Below, one piece after another: positions 41,801 through 49,444 of a stretch of 64,000 nucleotides of DNA (the first letter of the stretch is position 1; every line of letters begins with the position of its first letter). Made by a program: the position numbers and the translations under genes. The stretch is from an uncultured Hyphomicrobiales bacterium (lineage in GTDB: Bacteria; Pseudomonadota; Alphaproteobacteria; Rhizobiales; Ancalomicrobiaceae): the NCBI GenBank assembly GCA_903930435.1, contig CAIYYN010000054.1, positions 372,001 to 436,000 on the forward strand, written 5' to 3'. A model generated the notes under the pieces. That model ran no database searches. It was given only the letters and a program-made list of their open reading frames with translations, and was not told the DNA's origin.

Positions 41801-42664
41801 GACGGCCTTCGTGCCCGTTTCGACGACGAGTTCGCGCAGGCGGTTCATCTCGTCAAACAGGCGGTCCAACTGGATGGTTTCGGGCCGTTCGGTATTGCCA
41901 TCAGCCAGTTGCTGCAACATGCGCCGCATTTCCTGGATGGCGCTGTCATCAAATGGCGGAGGGGTTGGTTCGAGGCGATTCTCGACAGTCTGACGAAGTC
42001 CGCGAACCTCCGATTCCAGACGGGCGATCATCTCAGCGACTTCGGCGCTGTTGCGATCACTGCGGTTGAACGCATCATGCGTTGACTTTTCAAAGCGCGA
42101 TTCGCTGCGTGCCGACCGTTCGTTCAGGCCTTGCAACAAGGCGGCTTGCAGCTTCTGGATTTCACGCAAACCCTGTTTCATGCGTTCCGCGTCAGACGAC
42201 GAACCCTTGTCACGACGATCGGAATGCTGTCGGCGCAACGGCTCGGCTCCAGAATTGCCGGCAGTTCCCCCAAGCTCGGCCAGTCGACGGTCGATCTGAT
42301 CAAGTCGCGCGCTCAGCTGCGATTCAACGGCGTTACTCTGGCTATCAAAGGAGCGGTCGCGCCCCTGGGATCGCGGTTGAGTCCAGAACTCGCGTCCAGA
42401 CCGCCGCTGCGCGGGCTGTGGATCCGCTTTTGCCGATAGCTTCTTCAGGCGATTGTTGAGTTCTTCGAGCTTTTGATCCAGGGCATCGAGCGGATTGGCT
42501 GGGGCAACCTCGTATCTGGAAGGCCCTGGAACTGGGCCAACCCGATCACGCGGGCCGGTGGACACGGAATCCAGCCACTCGCCTACCGTCATGGCCGAGC
42601 GTCGCCCACCGCCAAAATTGGGGTCGGTCGACTCATCTTCGATTCGGCGAACTCCCCACGACAT
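38843..42664 (-). CDS. PodJ-like polarity protein: coiled coil, TM, Sel1 repeats, peptidoglycan-binding domain, 1273 aa
   Basis: A very long protein laid out like Caulobacter PodJ. The cytoplasmic part (about 1-830) has long heptad-rich coiled coils (about 60-690) with repeated LEAEIAALRLDL-type segments and then a Pro/Ser/Gln-rich linker. One membrane helix is at about 835-857 (LAVAGVGIGLATAASILVANL). The outer part has a Pro/Thr-rich stretch, Sel1-like repeats at about 1020-1140 (QFEVGMRFFEGRGVTPDQQQ, AAYRLGSAYEKGLGLD, MHNLGVLYANERDM) and a C-terminal peptidoglycan-binding domain with GTIDGELTPETRAAIKTFQ. Such proteins mark the cell pole and recruit division or envelope factors. A CtrA-like site lies upstream. 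Confidence 0.85.
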   Translation of the reverse strand: MSWGVRRIEDESTDPNFGGGRRSAMTVGEWLDSVSTGPRDRVGPVPGPSRYEVAPANPLDALDQKLEELNNRLKKLSAKADPQPAQRRSGREFWTQPRSQGRDRSFDSQSNAVESQLSARLDQIDRRLAELGGTAGNSGAEPLRRQHSDRRDKGSSSDAERMKQGLREIQKLQAALLQGLNERSARSESRFEKSTHDAFNRSDRNSAEVAEMIARLESEVRGLRQTVENRLEPTPPPFDDSAIQEMRRMLQQLADGNTERPETIQLDRLFDEMNRLRELVVETGTKAVGATSAKSQHDTRLADMVERLAAVATSAQEKTSGDLRTLERRLGEIGDRMADLERRGANADDLVELQRAINAIAAKLDRPAPPAPKPVIPAGLIDLDIRIEKLSEKLDRYDPHPANTRQLTALETEIAALRLDLAQANTARSNLGGLESQLQELGTRIDRFANGVQSSNPRAVLERFEAKIGDLVETIDRMARSDVSVDRQIDALQGEIRDLRRDLAVLGDQSRNPELEAQIRQIAGRLESVGQQIGDPRVLAKIDDKINRLGDLIAADKRAVPDTAGIEAKLRKLEALLEDRHEDALQAASHAAREAVREFASFAADTRQSDAGVRALEEDLRKVRDANHSTEIRTSDALQSVHDALSTIVNRLASIEQAGLGRASDPGPDKTSDDRISVDKRPTGQTNAGRSAPDDQPTQPGAHNQLGGSAPVRPPEAALRPEDNRPLEPGSGKPRVLPPQSAATASTRIGQPAPTPRMAETPVVASQGAPAGTNPAGTSRNEFIAAARRAALAASQASTSPPPVPSNPQSPQFTAEATVEPKDKKSFFGSFLKRKQKTLAVAGVGIGLATAASILVANLVRTTSFDQLPTASIAKQTATAVQPNAAMPTPAAIPDPSASAIALAPPTSVTSTFSPPQSQQPAQMSDDAKRQAALADAMKLVASTQGIKPQATNTTTQGEPAPTPAPSAGPQVAVQQSVQPAPQASSEPALPLPTDKIGSLALRTAAANGDPKAQFEVGMRFFEGRGVTPDQQQSAVWFQRSAAHGFQPAAYRLGSAYEKGLGLDRNVAEAKRWYHQAAEGGNVRAMHNLGVLYANERDMASGLTWFQKAGDAGLKDSQFNLGIIYALGSGVKQDLAISYKWFALAGAQGDQEAVKKRDDIASRLDRTQLATAKLAVSTWRPTQISREANEETAVWAEPAAMSSASPSQAPNGFNKIMQAQAALQGKGLYSGTIDGELTPETRAAIKTFQKKVGLRPTGDIDPATMSAVVAKQM

Positions 42665-43088
42665 ACGGCATCCCTCGGCTCAATTCCTCACCGACAATCC
42701 GCAAACGACAGCGAAATAGGGTTTCGCGTGTCCTTTCAGCGGATGCTGATCGTCGCAACTCGCAGTCAACATGATCTTCTGATCAATCGAATGCGAACAG
42801 GACTGATTCGCGCGATCCGGCCGGATTACCTTGGGGCAAAATTGCGCATTCATGGTAAACAAGTCGTTAATGGTTAAAGAATCGTTTCAAATTGGAGCAG
42901 GATCAAATCGATTGAATTGCATGTAAAAAGTGAACCTGCCGTTTTGGAAAATTAAGAAAGCACTCAAAATCGGTTATTTAGCGGCTTTGGCGATACCCGT
43001 TTTGGGAGCTGAGTTAGCGCAGAAAATGAACTCGCGGAATGATCCGGTCCCGGATTCTTTGCGTATCGGGCTTGAAGGATTGCCTGAC
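42665..43088. other. Divergent intergenic region between the PodJ-like and MerR genes
   Basis: The 424-bp region contains a CtrA-like octamer at 42870-42877 and the leader of the MerR gene. The open frame running into the MerR gene from 42930 encodes a hydrophobic stretch (IGYLAALAIPVLGAEL) without a fitting ribosome binding site; I treat it as leader. Nothing else is recognised. Confidence 0.5.
42870..42877 (-). promoter_or_regulatory. CtrA-like binding octamer
   Basis: The minus strand reads TTAACCATTAAC around this point; TTAACCAT is the half-site bound by the cell-cycle regulator CtrA in alphaproteobacteria. It lies about 205 bases before the PodJ-like start, and CtrA is part of the pathway that controls polarity genes. 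The octamer is frequent in AT-rich leaders, so the call is weak. Confidence 0.3.
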
Positions 43089-43544
43089 ATGAAAACAAAT
43101 GGCCCGAAAGACACATCGATCTCGGATGAAATCGAACTCGCAGTCGGTGGTCGGGATGACACGAAGCAGGCCTGGTTTTCGATCGGTGATTTGTCCCGCG
43201 AATTTAAGGTCACGCTCAGGACACTTCGGTTTTATGAAGACAAGGGCCTGATCAACCCCCGGCGTGACGGGCAGAACCGGATCTATGGTCGGCGCGACAG
43301 GGCGCGACTCAAGCTGGTTCTCATGGGTAAACGGGTTGGATTCTCACTCACCGAAATTCGTGAAATGCTCGACCTCTACGATTTACGTGATGGCCACACT
43401 GCTCAGCTTCAATTGGCGCTGCGCAAGTTTAATGAACAGATTTCCCTACTCGATATTCAGAAGCGTGACATCGAACAGGCAATCGAGGAACTGCGCCGAA
43501 CAGTTGAAATCGTATCCGGAATGTTACGTAGCCGCAGCAGTTGA
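43089..43544 (+). CDS. MerR family transcriptional regulator, 151 aa
   Basis: The helix-turn-helix FSIGDLSREFKVTLRTLRFYE is followed by the wing KGLINPRRDGQNRIYGRRDRARL, typical of MerR proteins. A dimerisation coiled coil follows (about 90-145: ALRKFNEQISLLDIQKRDI). No conserved metal-binding Cys is present, so it is unlikely to sense metals. This type in rhizobia often controls fatty-acid or branched amino acid catabolism, but no such genes adjoin it. The start at 43089 is chosen because GAAGGA lies 9 bases upstream and the resulting length is that of the family; ATG 43026 or 42930 are alternatives. Confidence 0.88.
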   Translation: MKTNGPKDTSISDEIELAVGGRDDTKQAWFSIGDLSREFKVTLRTLRFYEDKGLINPRRDGQNRIYGRRDRARLKLVLMGKRVGFSLTEIREMLDLYDLRDGHTAQLQLALRKFNEQISLLDIQKRDIEQAIEELRRTVEIVSGMLRSRSS

Positions 43545-43704
43545 TCAAGTCCCGTGCCCAAGCATTGCCTGCACATGATTTTATGCGAAATTGTATTGGG
43601 ATCAGTCAGACTCATTTTAGCAAAAATAATGTATTTTTAGGTTTATATTTGTATTCATGACTTTCTATATAACGTTGGCTTCAGTCTGATTGCAGGAAAT
43701 GATC

Positions 43705-45519
43705 ATGCCGCATGTGCCAATGCCTGATAATGAAAACGACCGGATCGCCGCATTGCACGCTTTGGGAATTCTGGATAGCGGGTCCAAACCGGAATTTGAT
43801 GCCCTCGTGGAAATCGCTTCGGCTATTTGCGGTACGCCTATTTCGCTGGTTTCCCTGATTGATACCGATCGGCAATGGTTCAAGGCAAACAAGGGCCTGC
43901 ACGGAGTTGACGAAACTGCCCGAGCGGATGCTTTCTGTGCGTACACAATTCTGGGGGACGACCTCTTCGAGGTGATTGATGCAACGACCGACCCGCGCTT
44001 TCAGAACAATCCGCTGGTCACGGGTGAACCCTACATCCGATTATACGCGGGCTTTCCGATCCGGCTGTCTGACGGCACAAAACCCGGCACGATATGTATC
44101 ATCAGTCGCGAACCCGGGGAGTTGAGCGGCTTTCAGCATGAAATCTTGCGACAACTGGCGACAATCGCAGGAACGCTCCTTGAAAATCGCGTTGCCTCCA
44201 AAGCGGCGGCAGATGAAACATTGAAGGATCGTCTGACACCATTGGCATCGATGCGGATAATCGATCGCAGCGACCTTGATGCCAGATTGCAGCGGGCCGA
44301 ACTGCGCTGCGAAGCTGAGAATATTACCCACACCTTGCTTCTTTTGAGCGTCGATGAGTTGAAGGTTGTCAACGAGGCGTGTGGTCATACAGTCGGCGAA
44401 TTATTACTTTGGCAGATCGGAAAAATCCTCAGGCAAGCGGTCCGCGAGAATGATTCTGTGAGCTGGCTTGGAGACGACCGATTCGCCATCCTGCTTGAAC
44501 GATGCACTCCGGCTCAGTCAGTTCGAGCTGCGCAAGCGATTTGTGATCGCATGGCCGAATTCAGCTTTGCACATGACGGGCACATCTTTGATGTCAGTAT
44601 AAATATCGGTGTGGTGCCCGTCACAAAGGTCGGCGACTCCTTGTCAATGCTCTTGTCCGCCGCCGATTTGGCCTGTGCCTCGGCCAAAGTGACAGGTCGG
44701 AATACATTTCATCTCTGGGACGGGAGCGCAGGTTCTGTTGAACCCAATATGGACGAGCAGCATTGGGGCGCGATTATCAGGCAGGCGCTTGAGACAGACC
44801 GCTTCGAGCTGTTTGCGCAGCGGATTGAGGCGATTGCGCCGATGTCAGAGGGGCGCGGAGGGGTTCTCGCGGAGGTTCTGCTCAGGATGCGGGGTTCGGA
44901 CGGAACTCTCGTTCAACCCAGTGATTTTCTGATTGCGGCCGAACGGTTCTATCTGGCGTCGAGCATTGACCGTTGGGTACTCGGACACGCCATCCAATGG
45001 CTGCAAGCATCGCCAAATCGGGATGAGATCGAAACCCTGAGCGTCAACCTGTCGGCACAATCCGTGGGCGACAGGGCTTTCCAGCGCTGGTCACTGGAAC
45101 AGGTCAACGCGGCTGGCCCAGACATTGCTCGTTGCCTCTGTTTTGAATTGTCGGAAAAGGTCGTGCTGGGCAATCTCGTGGATATCGTTCCGTTCGTCGA
45201 GCAGATGCGGGCAGCAGGCGTCAAGATTGCCATCGACCATTTCGGCACAGGCGCCACGTCCTTTGCCTATCTCAAACGGTTGAAAGTGGACATCCTGAAG
45301 ATTGACGGACAGTTCATCCAGACCGTGTCGACTGACGTTCTTGACGATGCCGCTGTGCGCAGTTTTGCAGATGTCGCGGAAGTCACGGGGCTGAAAACAG
45401 TCGCCGAATGCGTCGAAACCAAAGCGACGCTGCGCCATCTCATGGAACTGGGCATCGATTATGCTCAAGGGTTCCTGCTGCACCGCCCCGTTCCGATCGA
45501 TGAGCTGTTCAAGGTCTGA
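43705..45519 (+). CDS. GAF-GGDEF-EAL protein with degenerate active sites, 604 aa
   Basis: The N-terminal GAF domain (about residues 15-155) has SLIDTDRQWFKANKG, as in sensory GAF modules. The GGDEF domain (about 190-325) reads WLGDDRFAILL where active cyclases have GG[D/E]EF, so the catalytic Glu is replaced by Arg. The EAL domain (about 345-595) has EVLLRM in place of EALLRW, keeps SVNLSAQSV, FELSEKVV, LKIDGQF, AECVET and AQGF, but has IDHFGTG where active phosphodiesterases have DDFGTG; one metal-binding Asp is thus His. It may have a weak phosphodiesterase or act as a c-di-GMP-binding regulator. The start at 43705 has AGGA 7 bases upstream; TTG 43690 is an alternative. Confidence 0.87.
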   Translation: MPHVPMPDNENDRIAALHALGILDSGSKPEFDALVEIASAICGTPISLVSLIDTDRQWFKANKGLHGVDETARADAFCAYTILGDDLFEVIDATTDPRFQNNPLVTGEPYIRLYAGFPIRLSDGTKPGTICIISREPGELSGFQHEILRQLATIAGTLLENRVASKAAADETLKDRLTPLASMRIIDRSDLDARLQRAELRCEAENITHTLLLLSVDELKVVNEACGHTVGELLLWQIGKILRQAVRENDSVSWLGDDRFAILLERCTPAQSVRAAQAICDRMAEFSFAHDGHIFDVSINIGVVPVTKVGDSLSMLLSAADLACASAKVTGRNTFHLWDGSAGSVEPNMDEQHWGAIIRQALETDRFELFAQRIEAIAPMSEGRGGVLAEVLLRMRGSDGTLVQPSDFLIAAERFYLASSIDRWVLGHAIQWLQASPNRDEIETLSVNLSAQSVGDRAFQRWSLEQVNAAGPDIARCLCFELSEKVVLGNLVDIVPFVEQMRAAGVKIAIDHFGTGATSFAYLKRLKVDILKIDGQFIQTVSTDVLDDAAVRSFADVAEVTGLKTVAECVETKATLRHLMELGIDYAQGFLLHRPVPIDELFKV

Positions 45520-45578
45520 GCGCGAGGTGGAGTACTTTGCTCGAACTGCAAAGTTCCAAGCGAACGTGTCAATGCGGA

Positions 45579-45606
45579 TTGACGCGAGAAAGTTCAAGCT
45601 TAAACT
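45579..45606 (+). promoter_or_regulatory. Promoter-operator 1 of the catabolic operon
   Basis: TTGACG (45579-45584) is followed after six bases by the near-perfect palindrome AGTTCAAGCTTAAACT (45591-45606, one mismatch between arms). The same arrangement occurs at 58651-58678. The dyad sits in the spacer and -10 region, the usual place for a repressor such as a MarR- or IclR-type protein. It precedes the ferredoxin gene by 60 bases. Confidence 0.65.
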
Positions 45607-45666
45607 AATTCGCTGAACGTGAGCGCATCGTCTGCGCTGCGGCAGATCCACGTCTCGGGTTCAGCG

Positions 45667-45954
45667 ATGCCAACGACGCCAGAAAATACCGTGTTCGATA
45701 TTGTCCTGAAATCATCGGGGGCGAGCTTTACCATTCCCGCGACCAAATCCATCCTGGATGTGCTGATCGAGGCCGGATTGGACCCGATGTATGATTGCAT
45801 GCGTGGTGAGTGCGGGATCTGTCGGGTGACTGTGCTGGAGGGCGAAGTCGATCACCGTGACGTCATCCTTTCAAATGCAGAACGGGCCTCCAACAAGGTC
45901 ATGCAGATCTGCGTTTCACGGGCATTGACCCCCAGGCTGGTCCTTGATCTCTAG
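45667..45954 (+). CDS. Plant-type [2Fe-2S] ferredoxin, about 95 aa
   Basis: The cluster motif is CMRGECGIC with a fourth Cys in VMQICVSRA, that is C-x4-C-x2-C-x29-C, as in plant-type ferredoxins and in the C-terminal domain of phthalate dioxygenase reductase. It begins FDIVLKSSGASFTIPATKS. It probably passes electrons to the Rieske oxygenase encoded next (18 bases away). No flavin reductase gene is present in the cluster, so the upstream electron donor must be elsewhere. The start is uncertain: ATG 45667 or GTG 45619 (16 more residues); neither has a clear ribosome binding site. Confidence 0.87.
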   Translation: MPTTPENTVFDIVLKSSGASFTIPATKSILDVLIEAGLDPMYDCMRGECGICRVTVLEGEVDHRDVILSNAERASNKVMQICVSRALTPRLVLDL

Positions 45955-45972
45955 GGAAAGGTGACGCGCGCC

Positions 45973-47313
45973 ATGTCACGCTATCGCGATAATCCGGAAG
46001 CCATCCGCAATCTGGTACGTGAAACCCAGGTTCATCGCGATGTCTATGTGGACCCGGAGATCTTTGCGCTCGAGATGGAGCATCTCTTTGCCAACACATG
46101 GGTTCATGTTGGTCATGCCAGCCAGGTTCCGAACCCCGGCGATTACATCACCACGACGGTCGGGGCGGAACCTGTCATCATGGTTCGCCATGCTGATGGC
46201 ACTGTAAAGGTTCTCTATAACCGCTGTCCGCACAAGGGGACCAAGATCGCCATTGATGGCTGCGGCAATACGGGCAAGTTCTTTCGCTGTCCGTATCACG
46301 CGTGGTCCTTCCGGACAGATGGCAGCCTGCTCGCGATCCCGCTCAAAAAGGGCTACGAAAACACCGGTTTTGAGGACAGTGAAGCTGCTCGGGGACTGAC
46401 ACCCGTCCGGCACGTCGTCAACTACCGCGATTTTGTTTTTGCAAGGCTCAATGATGGCGGGCCGACGTTCGAGGACTACTTCGGCGAAAGCCTGTCGAGC
46501 CTTGATAACATGATCGACCGCTCTCCGGTCGGCAAACTCGAAGTTGCCGGCGGCGTCCTGCGCTACATGCATTGCTGCAACTGGAAAATGCTGGTCGAGA
46601 ACCAGACCGATACCTGTCACCCGATGGTGGCGCACGAGAGTTCGGCGGGAACGGCAGTTGCCATCTGGAAGCAGGCCGAAGCAGCAGGCATAACACAGAA
46701 GCCGATGGCAGTTGAAATCATCGCACCGTTTATGAGTCCCTATGAAGCCTTTGAAAACATGGGGATCCGGGTCTGGGACAACGGGCATGGACATACGGGC
46801 GTGCATCACTCGATCCACTCGAACTATTCGGCCATTCCGGGCTATTTCGAAGCCATGACGGGGGCTTACGGCGAAGAGCGCGCCAAGGCGATCCTCGATG
46901 AAGCCCGTCACAACACCGTCTATTTCCCGAACGTCATGATCAAGGGGCCGATCCAGCTGATGCGGATCTTCCGGCCACTGGCAGCCGACAGAACACTCGT
47001 GGAAAGTTACACGTACCGACTTGTCGGCGCGCCGGATGTGCTGCTGGAACGGACACTGATGTACAACCGCCTCATCAATGCGCCGACGTCGATTGTCGGG
47101 CACGACGATCTTGAGATGTATGAACGGGCGCAGGAAGGCCTGATGGCGCGGGGCAATGATTGGGTCAATATCCAGCGCCTTTACGACCCGCATGAGGCCG
47201 ATCAGCCGACAGCTGTCTCCAACGGCACGACCGAATGGCAGATGCGCAACCAGTTTCGTGCCTGGGCCAAATATATGACGATGTCGATGGAAGGGGCGGA
47301 TCATGCAGGCTGA
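45973..47313 (+). CDS. Rieske ring-hydroxylating oxygenase, alpha subunit, 446 aa
   Basis: The large catalytic subunit of a non-haem iron dioxygenase. The Rieske cluster ligands are in CPHKG (Cys85, His87) and CPYHAW (Cys106, His109). The mononuclear iron site shows Asp213, His216 and His221 in NQTDTCHPMVAHE, with the same spacing as Asp205, His208 and His213 of naphthalene dioxygenase. FRPLAADRTLVESYTYRL is typical of the C-terminal catalytic domain. It dihydroxylates or demethylates an aromatic or related ring; the substrate is unknown. The start is put at ATG 45973 (AGGGAAAGG upstream); GTG 45961 is an alternative. It overlaps the beta-subunit gene by 11 bases. Confidence 0.93.
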   Translation: MSRYRDNPEAIRNLVRETQVHRDVYVDPEIFALEMEHLFANTWVHVGHASQVPNPGDYITTTVGAEPVIMVRHADGTVKVLYNRCPHKGTKIAIDGCGNTGKFFRCPYHAWSFRTDGSLLAIPLKKGYENTGFEDSEAARGLTPVRHVVNYRDFVFARLNDGGPTFEDYFGESLSSLDNMIDRSPVGKLEVAGGVLRYMHCCNWKMLVENQTDTCHPMVAHESSAGTAVAIWKQAEAAGITQKPMAVEIIAPFMSPYEAFENMGIRVWDNGHGHTGVHHSIHSNYSAIPGYFEAMTGAYGEERAKAILDEARHNTVYFPNVMIKGPIQLMRIFRPLAADRTLVESYTYRLVGAPDVLLERTLMYNRLINAPTSIVGHDDLEMYERAQEGLMARGNDWVNIQRLYDPHEADQPTAVSNGTTEWQMRNQFRAWAKYMTMSMEGADHAG

Positions 47314-47800
47314 AGCCCGGGACGTTCCATCGGATCAGGATCTGCTCGCCTTTGTCGCGGCCGAGGCTCGGCTTCTCGATGAACTGCGGTTCGAGGACTG
47401 GCTGGCGCTCTTCACCGAGGACGGGCGGTACTGGATGCCGCTCGAATGGGGGCAAACCGATCCGCGGTTGCATGCGTCGTTGATGGATGAGGATCGGCTG
47501 CTTCTGCAGATCCGGGTCGAGCGGTTGAAGGGCAATCGGACCTTCAGCCAAAAGCCCAAAAGCCGCTGCCATCATCTGCTGCAAGCCTCGACGGTCGATG
47601 TCCGCGATGATGCCAATGGCCTCTATCAGCTCTATACACCGTTCCACTATGTGGAAACCCGGCTCGATGAACAGTCGCTCTATGCTGGCTGGGCGCGTCA
47701 TACGCTTGTCCTTGTCGAGGGCGTATTGAAGATCCGGCTGAAGCGCGTCGATCTCGTCAATTGCGATGCCGCATTCGGCAATATCCAGCTGTTCATGTGA
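47303..47800 (+). CDS. Rieske ring-hydroxylating oxygenase, beta subunit, 165 aa
   Basis: The small structural subunit, a cystatin/NTF2-like fold. FVAAEARLLDELRFEDWLALFTEDGRYWMPL is the typical N-terminal region (residues 12-45), and LKIRLKRVDLVNCDAAFGNIQLFM the C-terminal strand. It forms an alpha3beta3 complex with the alpha subunit in this family. The two genes overlap by 11 bases, and the ligase gene follows after 8 bases. Confidence 0.93.
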   Translation: MQAEARDVPSDQDLLAFVAAEARLLDELRFEDWLALFTEDGRYWMPLEWGQTDPRLHASLMDEDRLLLQIRVERLKGNRTFSQKPKSRCHHLLQASTVDVRDDANGLYQLYTPFHYVETRLDEQSLYAGWARHTLVLVEGVLKIRLKRVDLVNCDAAFGNIQLFM

Positions 47801-47808
47801 GCCTGTTG

Positions 47809-49428
47809 ATGTCAGCCCAAACCATCCACGCGCTCTTTCTCGCCACAGCATCACGGTTTCCGAACAATCCGTTCGTTACTGTTCTGCCTTCGACAGCGGC
47901 GGTTTACGGCATTGACCCCGGCGAGATCAGTTATGCGCAGATGGCCGATTGGGTCGAGGCCAAGCGTCAAGCCTATGCGAGCGCGGGGATTTGCCCAGGT
48001 GATCGGATCGGCATTCTGGTCGAAAACCGACCGGTCTATTTCGTGCACTGGTTTGCGCTGAACGCGCTCGGTGCCTCGCTGGTGCCAATCAACCCGGATC
48101 TGCGACAGGCGGAACTTGCCTATATGATCGGCCATTCCGAGATGCGGCTGGCGGTGGTGCTGGAGAACCGGAGAGAAGATCTGCTGGCTGCCGCCGCCGA
48201 GGCTGGACGGGTGCTGCCGATCATTGGCCCCGATGATGCCGTACCTGTTTTCGGGACCGCTTCTGCCGTCTTGGCGCCGGATGCGAATACGGAAGCGGCG
48301 CTGCTCTATACATCTGGCACAACGGGCCGACCCAAGGGCTGCGTGCTGACCAATACCTATTTCCTCAATGCGGGCAGCTGGTATCGGGATCAGGGTGGGT
48401 ACATCGCGCTGAACGACGGCTCGGAACGTATGCTGACGCCCTTGCCGCTGTTCCATATGAATGCGATGGCGACGTCTACCATGGCGATGCTGACGGTCGG
48501 CGGGTGCCTGTGCGTGCTCGACCGCTTCCACCCGCGTCAATGGTGGTCCGATGTGGCGGCGTTTCGGGCGACGATTGTTCACTATCTCGGCGTCATGCCG
48601 CCAATGCTGATGAATGCGCCCGCGACCGAAGCGGATAACAAAACCGGTGTGCGATTCGGCTTTGGCGCGGGGGTGGATCGTCGCTTGCATGCTGCATTTG
48701 AGGCCCGGTTTGGCTTTCCGCTGATTGAAGCCTGGGCGATGACGGAAACGGGCGGCGGCGCTGTCATTGTTGCCAATCGGGACCCTCGCCACGTCGGGAC
48801 AAACTGTTTTGGCCGACCAGGGCCGGAGACAGACGTTCGTGTCGTGGCAGATGACGGCGCCGATGCCGAGACAGAAACGCCGGGTGAGTTGCTTGTGCGA
48901 CGGTCGGGGCCTGATCCGAGGCACGGATTTTTCAGCGCTTACCTGAAAGATGCCAGCGCGATCGACGAGGCCTGGCAAGGTGGCTGGTTTCATACCGGCG
49001 ATGTGGTTCGGCAAGACGCAGACGGTTATCTCTATTTTGTCGATCGCAAGAAGAACGTCATCCGCCGGTCGGGTGAGAATATTTCTGCGGTTGAGGTGGA
49101 AAGTGTGCTGATGCAGCATCCCGGCATCGCCGCCGTGGCTGTAGCGGCGGTTCCTGACCCATTGCGGGGTGACGAGGTCTTTGCCTGCATCGTGCTGAAA
49201 TCCGATGGTGATCGCAGCGAAGGCGAGGCCGTCGCTTTCGATATTACCCAGTTCTGCCTGAAACGGCTCGCTTACTACAAGGCACCCGGCTACATTGCCT
49301 TCGTCGAACAACTGCCATTGACGTCGACGCAGAAAATCCAGCGTGGTGCCTTGAAGGATCTGGTTGCGGAGCGGGCAGCGTCACCTGCGACAATCTCCAC
49401 GGTTCACCTGAAGAAGCGGGCGTCATGA
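47809..49428 (+). CDS. Acyl-CoA synthetase/CoA ligase (AMP-binding), 539 aa
   Basis: An adenylate-forming ligase that activates a carboxylic acid as its CoA thioester with ATP. The P-loop-like motif is LLYTSGTTGRPKGCVLTN (about residues 164-181). EAWAMTETGGG, GWFHTGDVVRQDADGYLYFVDR (hinge Asp) and KKNVIRRSGENISAVEVE are the A5-A8 motifs; the C-terminal lysine is in STQKIQRGALKDL. It resembles crotonobetaine/carnitine- or aryl-type ligases of the CaiC group. Start ATG 47809 matches the family N-terminus MSAQTIHALFL. It is one of two CoA ligases of the island. Confidence 0.9.
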   Translation: MSAQTIHALFLATASRFPNNPFVTVLPSTAAVYGIDPGEISYAQMADWVEAKRQAYASAGICPGDRIGILVENRPVYFVHWFALNALGASLVPINPDLRQAELAYMIGHSEMRLAVVLENRREDLLAAAAEAGRVLPIIGPDDAVPVFGTASAVLAPDANTEAALLYTSGTTGRPKGCVLTNTYFLNAGSWYRDQGGYIALNDGSERMLTPLPLFHMNAMATSTMAMLTVGGCLCVLDRFHPRQWWSDVAAFRATIVHYLGVMPPMLMNAPATEADNKTGVRFGFGAGVDRRLHAAFEARFGFPLIEAWAMTETGGGAVIVANRDPRHVGTNCFGRPGPETDVRVVADDGADAETETPGELLVRRSGPDPRHGFFSAYLKDASAIDEAWQGGWFHTGDVVRQDADGYLYFVDRKKNVIRRSGENISAVEVESVLMQHPGIAAVAVAAVPDPLRGDEVFACIVLKSDGDRSEGEAVAFDITQFCLKRLAYYKAPGYIAFVEQLPLTSTQKIQRGALKDLVAERAASPATISTVHLKKRAS

Positions 49429-49444
49429 AGAGGGACGGGCGAGC

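Noticed and set aside
40694-42085. A 463-codon open frame antisense to the PodJ-like gene
   Set aside because: The minus-strand product has coiled coil, TM, Sel1 repeats and peptidoglycan-binding domain in sensible order; the antisense frame has none.
45976-49311. Two long open frames antisense to the oxygenase alpha subunit and the CoA ligase
   Set aside because: Plus-strand products carry all Rieske, iron and ligase motifs; the antisense frames carry no motif and no start signal.
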